The notes under the pieces were generated by a model, which was not told where the DNA came from, ran no database searches, and saw only the letters and a program-made list of their open reading frames with translations. A stretch of DNA of 8,573 nt, taken from the NCBI GenBank assembly GCA_009787175.1, contig WRGM01000107.1, forward strand, positions 1-8,573, written 5' to 3'. How positions within the stretch are numbered: the stretch's first letter is position 1; each line of letters opens with the position of its first letter. This document shows positions 1 to 6,730 of this stretch, piece by piece. A program made the translations under genes and the position numbers. This DNA comes from Candidatus Bathycorpusculum fermentans. Its GTDB lineage: Archaea > Thermoproteota > Bathyarchaeia > Bathyarchaeales > Bathycorpusculaceae.

Positions 1-401
1 CAAGTCACCAACATTAAAAAACGTATCTACAGTCATTAATTGGAAAATAACCCCCAAACAAAGCCGTAATTATATTCCATAAAGATTAAACCACGACATA
101 GATATAATTCTTCGGGATTTCAGGTTGTAGGTTATGTAACGCTATCTAATCGTCTTGTAATTACCAGATAGACTGAGTGCTGTTTTTGACTGTTTTTTCT
201 TTGGTCAAACTGTTTTATGCACAAAAAAAGCTTGATTATCATTTAATTTAGACATACAATTATATCGTTAAAAGAGTAGAAATAATTCTGGGAAAATACT
301 TTTTGCTCGTTTTCATGTCAACGGTTCACGGGAAGAGCTTTGTAACCTTGTTCCCAATCTTTTTTGAAGCACTCTCCTTCTCTAACATTTACTCCTCTAC
401 A
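1..401. other. Gene-free stretch downstream of the deacetylase-acyltransferase gene
   Basis: No convincing gene is visible: all frames are closed by frequent stops, and the longest open runs are about 30 codons without a good start. Visible elements are three copies of CTGTTTT starting at 180, 190 and 210, a small inverted repeat (TTTGAC at 185-190 and GTCAAA at 204-209), and a seven-base A-run at 223-229. Read on the minus strand, that A-run is a T7 tract and could end transcription of the 402-1940 gene, though it is about 170 nt past the stop. The stretch may be degraded coding DNA or a long 3' region; I cannot tell which. Confidence 0.5.
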
Positions 402-1940
402 TTAATCGCGATGTGCCAATTTGATCTTTGTTCGACTTATAAAATTATAAAACGAAATAACTCTAGGTTTTAACGATTCAGGTATCCTATCTCTAAATTG
501 CCGGTGAAAACCCAATTTTACCGCTAACCCACCCTTCCCCGAGAGCACCACATAATAACGATTTAACGGATACCTAACAAAACCGTTATTTTCCTTAAAC
601 TTATCTAACGAAGGATGATTACTCCCCTTCCCCATCCTCCCATACATCAACCATTTATGATTCCCACTAGTACAAACCTCAACAGCCTTAGATAATAAAA
701 CATTATTTACAGCTTTATCCCAATACTTCTGAAGCGAAAGTATCTGAGTCATAACCACTAAATTATCTCCATAAACCAGCTGAATAAAACCTACTAATTC
801 CTCTTCTACGCATGCACCTATGAAAACACAATTTTTTGTATTAAAAACAATATCTTTAACACTTTCAAGAGACTGCCCATAATGAGAAAAAGCTCGCCCC
901 TGCCTAACTGGTGTTTCATTATAAATCCGCCACACACATTCAGCTAGCTTGTCTGATGGTTCAACAATTTCTGCTCTTACCCCACTTTTTTCAGCTTTAC
1001 GAACCATATTGCGAGTTTTCTTACCAATTTTCTCCCACCATCCATCAAACGTGTCTATCTGAAGTAATGCAATATTATCTTCAGTTTTTATCCACTTATC
1101 TGACGATGTGAAGGTAAGCGAGTTACACCAGCTTCTCTCAATAAACGTGAAAACATCTACATCTCTATCTTTCAATTTATTAAAAAATCTCTCAGAGAGA
1201 TTCACATCTTTAATGTATTCAAACTGCTCTGAATATCTACCAATTTTTATAAACCCTTTCTTCCGTACCGCTAACTCTTCTAATTCCTCATCAACATCCA
1301 AAAGCTCTCTTAAAACCTCATAATATGGTCCCCTATGATTGAATTTACCTTTTTTAAACAACCAATCTGGATGTACATGCAAAACTTTATCCTCTGAAAC
1401 GTTTTCTTGTGCCATTTTAACTGCTTCTTTTGTCGTCTTGTCATAACAGAACCTGTCAAGGCTAAGAGTGGGAAAATCCCAGAAATTCTGAAGCGGAAAA
1501 TCCACAGGAATCGGTACCCTTGCCTGCCCAAGTTTTCTTCCCCAAATAATTCTACCCAAAAGGCGCTCAGTACCATGAATGGTGTAGTAGCGTAGTTTTT
1601 GATTAGTAAGTGTCTCTAAAGACTTAAGTTCCTTATACGGATCAATAGCTATGTGAAGAGCAACTTCATGCCTTTTAGAGTTCATTTTTTCCATCATATC
1701 TTGATCAGGTAACGTTAGCGGTGTAAAGAACCAGTAAGCCATTATCTCTTGTTGAGTTTCATTTACCATTTTAGCAATAATTTTGCTGTTCTTCAAATAA
1801 TCTTTTTTTGGTCGTATCTTTAACGCAGTACAAATTAGGCTTTTGTTTCTCGAAGGATAAGCATAGTCAACATCTAACCGTATCTTTATCACGAAGTATC
1901 CGTATAATGAAAGAGTGGTTTCAGTTATAAATCCTATCAT
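402..1940 (-). CDS. Polysaccharide deacetylase-like domain fused to FemAB/GNAT-like acyltransferase
   Basis: A 512-residue, apparently soluble protein with two parts. Residues about 15-225 look like a divergent NodB/CE4-type deacetylase. D23 and D25 in RLDVDYAYPSR fit the catalytic/metal-binding Asp motif, HEVALHIAID (H91, H96, D100) fits the metal-binding motif, and HVHPDWLF (188-195) fits the late His motif. The usual second metal-ligand His appears to be Asp (D100), so activity is not certain. Residues about 260-480 look like a FemAB/GNAT acyltransferase: the stretch around W301-V321 (WWEKIGKKTRNMVRKAEK) is the typical signature of that group. Inferred role: remove an acetyl group from an amino sugar and attach another acyl or aminoacyl group. 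The start is ATG at 1940, with a TATA-like box about 33 nt upstream. It is transcribed divergently from the GT4 gene. No signal peptide or membrane helix is evident, so cytoplasmic action on a lipid- or nucleotide-linked sugar is likely. Confidence 0.75.
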   Translation of the reverse strand: MIGFITETTLSLYGYFVIKIRLDVDYAYPSRNKSLICTALKIRPKKDYLKNSKIIAKMVNETQQEIMAYWFFTPLTLPDQDMMEKMNSKRHEVALHIAIDPYKELKSLETLTNQKLRYYTIHGTERLLGRIIWGRKLGQARVPIPVDFPLQNFWDFPTLSLDRFCYDKTTKEAVKMAQENVSEDKVLHVHPDWLFKKGKFNHRGPYYEVLRELLDVDEELEELAVRKKGFIKIGRYSEQFEYIKDVNLSERFFNKLKDRDVDVFTFIERSWCNSLTFTSSDKWIKTEDNIALLQIDTFDGWWEKIGKKTRNMVRKAEKSGVRAEIVEPSDKLAECVWRIYNETPVRQGRAFSHYGQSLESVKDIVFNTKNCVFIGACVEEELVGFIQLVYGDNLVVMTQILSLQKYWDKAVNNVLLSKAVEVCTSGNHKWLMYGRMGKGSNHPSLDKFKENNGFVRYPLNRYYVVLSGKGGLAVKLGFHRQFRDRIPESLKPRVISFYNFISRTKIKLAHRD

Positions 1941-1967
1941 GTATATGTGTTTGACTCGTTGAAAGAA

Positions 1968-1977
1968 TTTATAAATA
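1968..1977 (-). promoter_or_regulatory. TATA-like box for the deacetylase-acyltransferase gene
   Basis: On the minus strand the sequence reads TATTTATAAA, centred about 33 nt before the ATG at 1940. With the usual archaeal spacing of about 26 nt, transcription would start near 1947 and leave a leader of only a few bases. No Shine-Dalgarno sequence is visible there, which fits a nearly leaderless mRNA. Confidence 0.5.
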
Positions 1978-2048
1978 AACCAATATTTGTGCAGTACTAT
2001 TGCGATAATACCATAACTTTACATATTGCCAAGCGTATAGGATTGAGA

Positions 2049-2058
2049 TTTAAATATA
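2049..2058 (+). promoter_or_regulatory. TATA-like box for the GT4 gene
   Basis: TTTAAATATA is centred about 23 nt before the ATG at 2076. It argues for that ATG over the GTG at 1947, which lies inside the divergent promoter region. The spacing is a little short for a classical archaeal promoter. The opposite-strand box lies about 80 nt away, so both divergent promoters share a gap of 135 nt. Confidence 0.45.
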
Positions 2059-2075
2059 TGTGGATATGTGATGGT

Positions 2076-3176
2076 ATGTCGGCAATAGGTAAGAAAGTTC
2101 TTGTTGTGCATCCATATTTTAATGATGTTGGTGGAGCTGAATCAGTGTTATTTAAAATTCTCGAGGCACTAATCGAACGAAAACATGATTGTTCTTTACT
2201 TGGCGAATTGCCATCGAGCAACATATTTGGTAATCTTCCTGTTTCAGATGTTAAACAGATACGATATTCTAAGATAGCCTTTAAGTCTGAACGTTTTCAA
2301 ACTCATAAACGCTTACTGCGGCACTTAAAATTGAAAGATAATCTGCGAAAAGGAGTAGGTGAAATGGATTTGGAAATTAGCACTCAGGATCCCATGTATT
2401 TTATTGGATCAGGTAAAAAACGTGTTGCGTACATACATTTCTCAGAAAATTTCATTCGCATGCAGAAATCTTATCATAAGTATCGTTGGTTTTGGAAATT
2501 GTATTATTGGCCATACACTTTCTTTCTTAAACATCAGATAAAAAAGGTTGATCTGCTAATATGTAATAGTCTTTATACCCAGAGAGCTATTATGAATAGT
2601 TGGGGTCGCGAAGCTGAGTTAGTTTATCCGCCTGTTGATATTGATGATTTTAAGCCAGTGAATAAAGAGCCTTTTGTTATTTCAGTAGGTCGGTTTACCC
2701 CAGCGAAGAATTATGAATTGGTCATTGAGGTTGCTAGACGACTGCCTACTGTTAGGTTTGTGATAGTTGCCCGTAAACGTTCGGGTGACCCTTATTTTGA
2801 TAAGATAGTTGCACTGAAACCTGATAATGTTGATTTAATTGTTGACGCTTCCCGTGCTGATGTTTCCGCTCTGTTAGGTAAAGCCAAAATCTATTTGCAT
2901 AGTATGATTGGTGAACACTTTGGTATAAGTGTGGTTGAAGCTATGGCTGCTGGTTGCATTCCCGTGGTTCATAATAGTGGTGGTCCTAAGGAGGTTATGG
3001 GGAAGGGCTATGTTTTTCTCTATAATGACCTTGAGGAATGTGTAAAAGCTATAGAGGCTGCATTACAGAGTGATGATGTAACGTTAAGTGATTATGTTGA
3101 GCGTGCGAAAATGTTTAGTGCTGATAATTTTAAGAGAAATTTTGTTGAGACTCTGAAGAGAGCTGGTTTTCTTTAA
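2076..3176 (+). CDS. GT4-family glycosyltransferase, ALG11-like
   Basis: A 366-residue GT-B fold retaining glycosyltransferase. The N-terminal strand and glycine loop KVLVVHPYFNDVGGAES, the YIHF and VYPPVD motifs in mid-protein, and SVGRFTPAKN at the start of the donor domain are typical of GT4. The donor-binding EX7E motif is intact (E280 and E288, in EHFGISVVEAMAAG), followed by IPVVHNSGGPKE. That C-terminal block and YIHF/YPPVD resemble ALG11, the eukaryotic alpha-1,2-mannosyltransferase of N-glycan assembly, so mannosyl transfer to a lipid-linked glycan on the cytoplasmic membrane face is a reasonable guess. The frame is open upstream to a GTG at 1947 (409 residues), with another ATG at 2058. 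I prefer 2076 because family members start just before the KVLVVH strand and because a TATA-like box precedes it. The 3' end overlaps the convergent gene by 4 nt. Confidence 0.88.
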   Translation: MSAIGKKVLVVHPYFNDVGGAESVLFKILEALIERKHDCSLLGELPSSNIFGNLPVSDVKQIRYSKIAFKSERFQTHKRLLRHLKLKDNLRKGVGEMDLEISTQDPMYFIGSGKKRVAYIHFSENFIRMQKSYHKYRWFWKLYYWPYTFFLKHQIKKVDLLICNSLYTQRAIMNSWGREAELVYPPVDIDDFKPVNKEPFVISVGRFTPAKNYELVIEVARRLPTVRFVIVARKRSGDPYFDKIVALKPDNVDLIVDASRADVSALLGKAKIYLHSMIGEHFGISVVEAMAAGCIPVVHNSGGPKEVMGKGYVFLYNDLEECVKAIEAALQSDDVTLSDYVERAKMFSADNFKRNFVETLKRAGFL

Positions 3177-3192
3177 TTTTCTTTTATCTTTT
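3167..3192 (+). terminator. T-rich terminator of the GT4 gene
   Basis: A 26-nt tract of four-base T runs broken by single C or AA/AT bases begins just before the GT4 stop (3174-3176) and continues past it. T-rich tracts without a hairpin are the normal archaeal termination signal. It lies antisense within the last codons of the convergent gene and there encodes a Lys-rich tail. Confidence 0.6.
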
Positions 3193-4123
3193 GCTTTAAC
3201 AGTTCAAGGCTTTGTATGGTTTTCTGTTTAAGTTCTTCTCTGCTTTTTGGGTTTGGGTGTGTCAAGTTTATAGTTTGGAGAGCTTTGGTGATGTTTTGTT
3301 TGTTTTTCCAGTTATAGAAAATTGCATAATGTGCATACATATTTTTTAGTGTTTTAGTTGTAGTTACTGCTAATGGTTTATTGTAGGCGATTGCTTCCCA
3401 GGCTGACATCATAGTGGTGTATTCACGTGTTGTGCCTGTAATTACAGCTGAGGCACCTGCTAATATTTCTTTAAATTTTTGGTTAGGCAGAAAACCTGTG
3501 AACTGTATTTTTTCTGATGTATATTTCTTGACTTCTGGTGAACGTCTCCAGTTGCCTGTAATGTAAAGCTTTAATGGCTGTTTAGATGTGTTTACCGCTT
3601 CTATTATCTCTATCAGTGGTTCATCTGAAGCAAATGATGCTGGAAAAACAATATATTTTTCCTGTTTGTTTATTATTTCTCCCTCTGTATTGATAAAATT
3701 CCACGGATCATAAACAACAATTGTCTTGTTTTTAACATTTTTTGGGATGATTTCTAATTGTGTTTCATTATGAGCTACTACAATATCAGCTAGTGATAAC
3801 AATTTTACAAATGGCGCATTTAGAATCAATCCCTTCCAGTCTGTATTTAACAGAAAACCTGTATGTACATCAGCAACGATTTTACAGCCGACAAGTTTTT
3901 TGAGAAAATATGCCTCTAGCAGTAGGGGACCTTGTGGAAGTTGAAGCACTAAAATTCGGGGTTTTTGCTGTATGACATTGATGAGTGTTTTAAACGCTGC
4001 TCGGATGTAAGGAGGTTTGTCTTTAAAAAATAGCAACTTGCCATTAAGTGCTTGTGCAAGTAGTTCTGAGCGGCGCGAGAGTTTTCTCCACGCTATAACT
4101 GTGATACTTGACTGCTTTCGCAT
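3173..4123 (-). CDS. GT-B type glycosyltransferase
   Basis: A 316-residue protein, short for a GT4/GT1-type glycosyltransferase (usually 350-400). The N-terminal half shows a Rossmann-like acceptor domain with ILVLQLPQGPLLL (57-69) and the DVHTGF motif (85-90) often seen near the active site of GT-B enzymes. The donor domain begins around IVFPASFASDEPL (158-170). LYITGNWRR (187-194), FTGFLPNQKF and the SAWEAIAYNKPLAVTTT block (240-256, with E243 as the donor-binding Glu) complete the pattern. Only part of the usual EX7E motif is present. The start is ATG at 4123, six nt after the stop of the DUF354 gene, so the two form one transcription unit. The coding strand is unusually rich in A and C and the protein in Lys, Thr and Asn. 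Substrate unknown; a role in the same glycan pathway is inferred. Confidence 0.82.
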   Translation of the reverse strand: MRKQSSITVIAWRKLSRRSELLAQALNGKLLFFKDKPPYIRAAFKTLINVIQQKPRILVLQLPQGPLLLEAYFLKKLVGCKIVADVHTGFLLNTDWKGLILNAPFVKLLSLADIVVAHNETQLEIIPKNVKNKTIVVYDPWNFINTEGEIINKQEKYIVFPASFASDEPLIEIIEAVNTSKQPLKLYITGNWRRSPEVKKYTSEKIQFTGFLPNQKFKEILAGASAVITGTTREYTTMMSAWEAIAYNKPLAVTTTKTLKNMYAHYAIFYNWKNKQNITKALQTINLTHPNPKSREELKQKTIQSLELLKQKIKEN

Positions 4124-4129
4124 TTTAAC

Positions 4130-5170
4130 TCACATACTCTTGTTTTGAAGGCTTAACTCAATATATCTAGTCCACACAGGTATGGGTGACTCAAACTCGC
4201 TTAATGTTTTTTTCACATCAAATTTTTGTGGATTAGCCAAAATTTTCTTTGCCTCAGCAATAATATGTTTATTGCTACGACTAACTTGTATTGGAAAACC
4301 TCTCTTGTGCAAGTACTGTGCTTGTACATCCCAAAAATGAAAGTTTATTGTTGGAACTCCGCAAAGCGCTGTTTCTCTACATGCAGTTCCGCCGCTGCCA
4401 ATCATTAAGTCAATATATGGTATGAGTTGTGCTGTTAGAACTGGTTCTGGCGGAATCCAAACGTTAGGTATACTTTCCAGTTTTGCTTTTTCTTCCTCAT
4501 AACGCGGTAGGCAGATAACGGTGCCTAATTTGGTAAGTTCCTGTAATAGTTTCTCTGAGTTAACTTTAACATCTTTACAGTAGACCGCTTGATATTCAGC
4601 ATCACGGAAAAGAATAATTGGCTTTTTTTGTTTTTCCAAAGTTTTGAGAAATTTTGGTTTTTCAAATTTCGTACCTACATACGCGACCTCTTCTAACCCA
4701 TCATAATGTATAATTCGTGACTTAAAAATGCCAAATTTGCTCCATGATTTTCCAAAACACTTAGGCGTTACTAGATAATCTACTAAAGGACAGGCTAGTT
4801 TAGCGACTGCATATGCGAATACGGTGTCGTTAGCATATACAATTGGTATTTTAAGCCCAAATGCTGTTCGGATAGCTGAAACATCGCCATGTGTCCAGAG
4901 CACTTTTGGATAGCCAATTTTATCAAATAAGTCTAAAAATTCCAGGGTCCTTTTTTGTTCAACTGCCAATTTTTCTTTAAGTGTTGTACCATATTCACCT
5001 ACAGTTTCATATGGCACTTTCAAAACGTCAAGCATGTCAGTAGTTTGAGTCTGTTTTTTTGCCGTGACAAGTGTAGTGTAGCCTTTTTTGTGCAAAACAG
5101 GTAGCATGCTGCTTATAGCTATGCTAATTTTAGGTGTAACGGTATCTAACCAAACATCTGGCGTGGGCAT
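4130..5170 (-). CDS. DUF354 family protein (UDP-GlcNAc 2-epimerase/GT-B-like)
   Basis: A 346-residue protein of the DUF354 family, common in archaea and related in fold to UDP-GlcNAc 2-epimerase and MurG-type GT-B enzymes. Family hallmarks are the start PDVWLDTVTPK, then LHKKGYTTLVTAKK, VPYETVGEYG and, in the second domain, the glycine-rich nucleotide-binding block IGSGGTACRETALCGVPTINF (near residues 257-277 from this start). The biochemical role of the family is not settled: it may be a glycosyltransferase or a sugar-nucleotide epimerase. The frame can also start at a GTG at 5194, adding eight residues. I chose the ATG at 5170 because relatives begin a few residues before the WLD motif, and because TTTAAGTG at 5192-5199 forms a plausible TATA box over that GTG, about 25 nt upstream of the ATG. 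It is followed six nt later by the GT-B gene. Confidence 0.85.
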   Translation of the reverse strand: MPTPDVWLDTVTPKISIAISSMLPVLHKKGYTTLVTAKKQTQTTDMLDVLKVPYETVGEYGTTLKEKLAVEQKRTLEFLDLFDKIGYPKVLWTHGDVSAIRTAFGLKIPIVYANDTVFAYAVAKLACPLVDYLVTPKCFGKSWSKFGIFKSRIIHYDGLEEVAYVGTKFEKPKFLKTLEKQKKPIILFRDAEYQAVYCKDVKVNSEKLLQELTKLGTVICLPRYEEEKAKLESIPNVWIPPEPVLTAQLIPYIDLMIGSGGTACRETALCGVPTINFHFWDVQAQYLHKRGFPIQVSRSNKHIIAEAKKILANPQKFDVKKTLSEFESPIPVWTRYIELSLQNKSM

Positions 5171-5191
5171 AGGTATCAAGTAGGAAGAATA

Positions 5192-5199
5192 CACTTAAA
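5192..5199 (-). promoter_or_regulatory. TATA-like box for the DUF354-glycosyltransferase unit
   Basis: On the minus strand this reads TTTAAGTG, centred about 25 nt before the ATG at 5170, the usual distance for a leaderless archaeal transcript. No Shine-Dalgarno site precedes the ATG. The promoter lies downstream of a strong terminator, so the unit is probably transcribed on its own. Confidence 0.4.
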
Positions 5200-5229
5200 C
5201 ATTAAAGTTTATCCTAACACAAAAGGGTT

Positions 5230-5280
5230 TAACTGAAAAAAATTAAAAAATAAAAAGGGCTGACTGGCTGCTCTTTTTAT
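5230..5280 (-). terminator. Hairpin and T-tract terminator after the dehydrogenase gene
   Basis: An inverted repeat with arms at 5250-5260 and 5270-5280 directly follows the dehydrogenase stop codon (5281-5283). On the minus strand the second arm runs into a long T-rich tract (about 5235-5256), giving a hairpin followed by T runs. One arm position is a G:U pair on the plus-strand RNA and a mismatch on the minus-strand RNA. The T-tract alone would suffice in archaea. Confidence 0.65.
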
Positions 5281-6090
5281 CTATACTTTCTGTTTTGTTA
5301 GCCATTCTCGATATTTTTGGTCTACTTCCATAGCACTATTAAGAAGTATGCTTGGAGCAAGCGAGGTGACGTATCGTATGTCTTTTGGCAGACAGTGCCG
5401 ACCGATGCCATCTCTTGCCTCTGGTAAGTCAACATTCCATTTAGTATTCATAGCTTCCCGAAGCTCATCAAAATCCATGTTAATATGATTACACATCATT
5501 TTAAGATCTTCAGCGAATGCAATTTGTAAGTAACGGTGACTATTTTCAATAATTTTACACATCTCTGCTATTTCTACTGTAGAGACCGTATGCATAGGAA
5601 TGCCAAGGCTATCTTTATAGAATTTTATACCTGCATTCAAGCTCTCTGCGTTAACGCCGCCGATAACTCGAACTTGATTTACACCATATTTATCCTCTTG
5701 ATCTGCCCAATAACGATGTGGAGCATGAACAAGCAAGATGTCTTTTTTAAAAAACTCTTCAAAAATCTTTTTAGAAGTACCTGGCAAAATGGTGCTCTCA
5801 ATAGAAACTAACGTATTTGCATCAGCTTTTTCAGCAATTTTTCTAACGGTCTCAAAAACCGCTGACAAATCTGCTTGATTATTAACCTGCGCTGTAGTAA
5901 CACAAATTATGTAAACATCCGCTTTTGGAATTTGACCCCACTGCGTAGTAGCTTTAAATTTTCCATTTTGAATACCATATTCAACCGCGACCGGGTTAAT
6001 ATCAAAACCATAAACATCATAACCCTTCGCTACAATGTACTTTGCAACAGGAAACCCTATCTGTCCAAGACCAATAACGCATACAACCAT
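5281..6090 (-). CDS. Short UDP-glucose/GDP-mannose dehydrogenase-family protein
   Basis: A 269-residue NAD-dependent dehydrogenase of the family that oxidises C6 of UDP-sugars to uronic acids. The Rossmann motif VIGLGQIGFPVA (5-16, with D30 for NAD ribose), the ESTILPGTS block (98-106), the helix containing K179 and N183 (AEMCKIIEN), and the catalytic cysteine motif GIGRHCLPKD (C233) are all present. Full-length members have about 400-440 residues. This one ends shortly after the catalytic Cys and lacks the C-terminal UDP-binding domain. It is not a frameshift: the frame ends at TAG directly before a terminator. HAPHRYW replaces the usual PERV-type motif, so it is a divergent subfamily and the substrate may not be a normal UDP-sugar. 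ATG at 6090 is the only sensible start. Its product could feed the nearby ATP-grasp enzyme. Confidence 0.82.
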   Translation of the reverse strand: MVVCVIGLGQIGFPVAKYIVAKGYDVYGFDINPVAVEYGIQNGKFKATTQWGQIPKADVYIICVTTAQVNNQADLSAVFETVRKIAEKADANTLVSIESTILPGTSKKIFEEFFKKDILLVHAPHRYWADQEDKYGVNQVRVIGGVNAESLNAGIKFYKDSLGIPMHTVSTVEIAEMCKIIENSHRYLQIAFAEDLKMMCNHINMDFDELREAMNTKWNVDLPEARDGIGRHCLPKDIRYVTSLAPSILLNSAMEVDQKYREWLTKQKV

Positions 6091-6105
6091 TCCAAGTCAT
6101 CTCTG

Positions 6106-6115
6106 TTAATATATA
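6106..6115 (-). promoter_or_regulatory. TATA-like box for the dehydrogenase gene
   Basis: On the minus strand the sequence reads TATATATTAA, centred about 20 nt before the ATG at 6090, somewhat close for a standard promoter. It suggests that the gene has its own promoter, separate from the ATP-grasp/HAD unit that ends at 6236. Confidence 0.4.
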
Positions 6116-6180
6116 CCTGCAAAATGTCAAGTTTTATTCTTAAGCCTTTCCTACAAAATAAACCTGATTGTCAAGTTGAT

Positions 6181-6187
6181 AAAAAAA
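6181..6187 (-). terminator. Possible T-run terminator of the ATP-grasp/HAD unit
   Basis: Seven A on the plus strand give a T7 run on the minus strand, about 50 nt past the HAD stop codon at 6236-6238. No hairpin precedes it. A T-run of this length can stop archaeal RNA polymerase, but it is only a candidate. Confidence 0.3.
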
Positions 6188-6235
6188 GACGATAGCCTAT
6201 TGATGTTAAATTTGTCATAAGACCTGTTTTCAACG

Positions 6236-6730
6236 TTATTTTACTCTAAAAAATTGACAATTTACCTGCCTTGCCGCGTTCTCATCATTATCTATATTCC
6301 CTATAAATAACACATCTGACAGTACAAAGCCAAGTTTACCTGCCGCCATTTTCAATTGTTCAGCACGACTCACCGAGTCTTCGCGTGTAAAACTTGCCTC
6401 AAATTGCAGGTTAAATTTCTGGCAAATCCTATGAACAGTCTCTTTACCCTGCATTGTTACCAACGCTTTAGGCAATTTAACATGCTCACTGTAGAGTTGC
6501 ATACCTTCCGTATGGACTGTAATCTTGCCAATTATATCAAGCTCAAAACCTGTCCAAGCATCAAAAACTTTTCTTAAAACCTGTTTATCTTCAATTTGTG
6601 AAACCCTATTTAATAAAGAACCAATTTCCGCTACACCTAAAATCTCGCCAACTCTCTTATACAAAGCTGCATAGTCTATTGGTAAGTCAAATAGCGTCCC
6701 GTCTAAATCAAAAATAACTGCTTTAAACAT
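6236..6730 (-). CDS. HAD-superfamily hydrolase-like protein
   Basis: A 164-residue HAD-fold protein. Motif I is the textbook VIFDLDGTLFD, with D8 as nucleophile and D10 as acid/base. Motif II is LVTMQGK (T92), motif III is a Lys in AEQLKMAAGKL (K127 or K132), and motif IV is LFIGNIDNDENAA. In motif IV the first Asp of the usual GDxxxD is Asn (N145), while D147 and D149 remain, so metal binding may be weakened or rearranged. The cap region (about 15-85) is small and the protein short for phosphoglycolate-phosphatase-like members. Its ATG overlaps the stop of the ATP-grasp gene by one base (TAATG), indicating one operon and translational coupling. Likely a phosphatase acting on a small phosphorylated sugar or metabolite in the same pathway; the substrate cannot be read from sequence. 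Confidence 0.82.
   Translation of the reverse strand: MFKAVIFDLDGTLFDLPIDYAALYKRVGEILGVAEIGSLLNRVSQIEDKQVLRKVFDAWTGFELDIIGKITVHTEGMQLYSEHVKLPKALVTMQGKETVHRICQKFNLQFEASFTREDSVSRAEQLKMAAGKLGFVLSDVLFIGNIDNDENAARQVNCQFFRVK

Noticed and set aside
326..388. 20-codon minus-strand frame starting ATG at 388 after AGGAG
   Set aside because: Too short, the purine motif is only 3 nt from the ATG, and the peptide matches nothing recognisable.
319..401. About 26 in-frame sense codons after the stop of the 402-1940 gene, ending near 319
   Set aside because: No start codon is in this frame, and a run of this length is expected by chance in such DNA. It could be a gene remnant or readthrough tail, but nothing supports either.
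1407..1595. Open frames antisense to, or in other frames of, the deacetylase-acyltransferase gene
   Set aside because: They are shadows of a gene with clear domain motifs and have no features of their own; the same holds for similar frames within the other genes.
6125..6177. Direct repeat TGTCAAGTT at 6125-6133 and 6169-6177
   Set aside because: Nine bases in AT-rich intergenic DNA with no further structure; too weak to call a regulator site or repeat element.
5875..6195. Plus-strand 106-codon frame across the dehydrogenase 5' end and the following gap
   Set aside because: Most of it is antisense to the Rossmann motif of the dehydrogenase, and its composition is that of noise.
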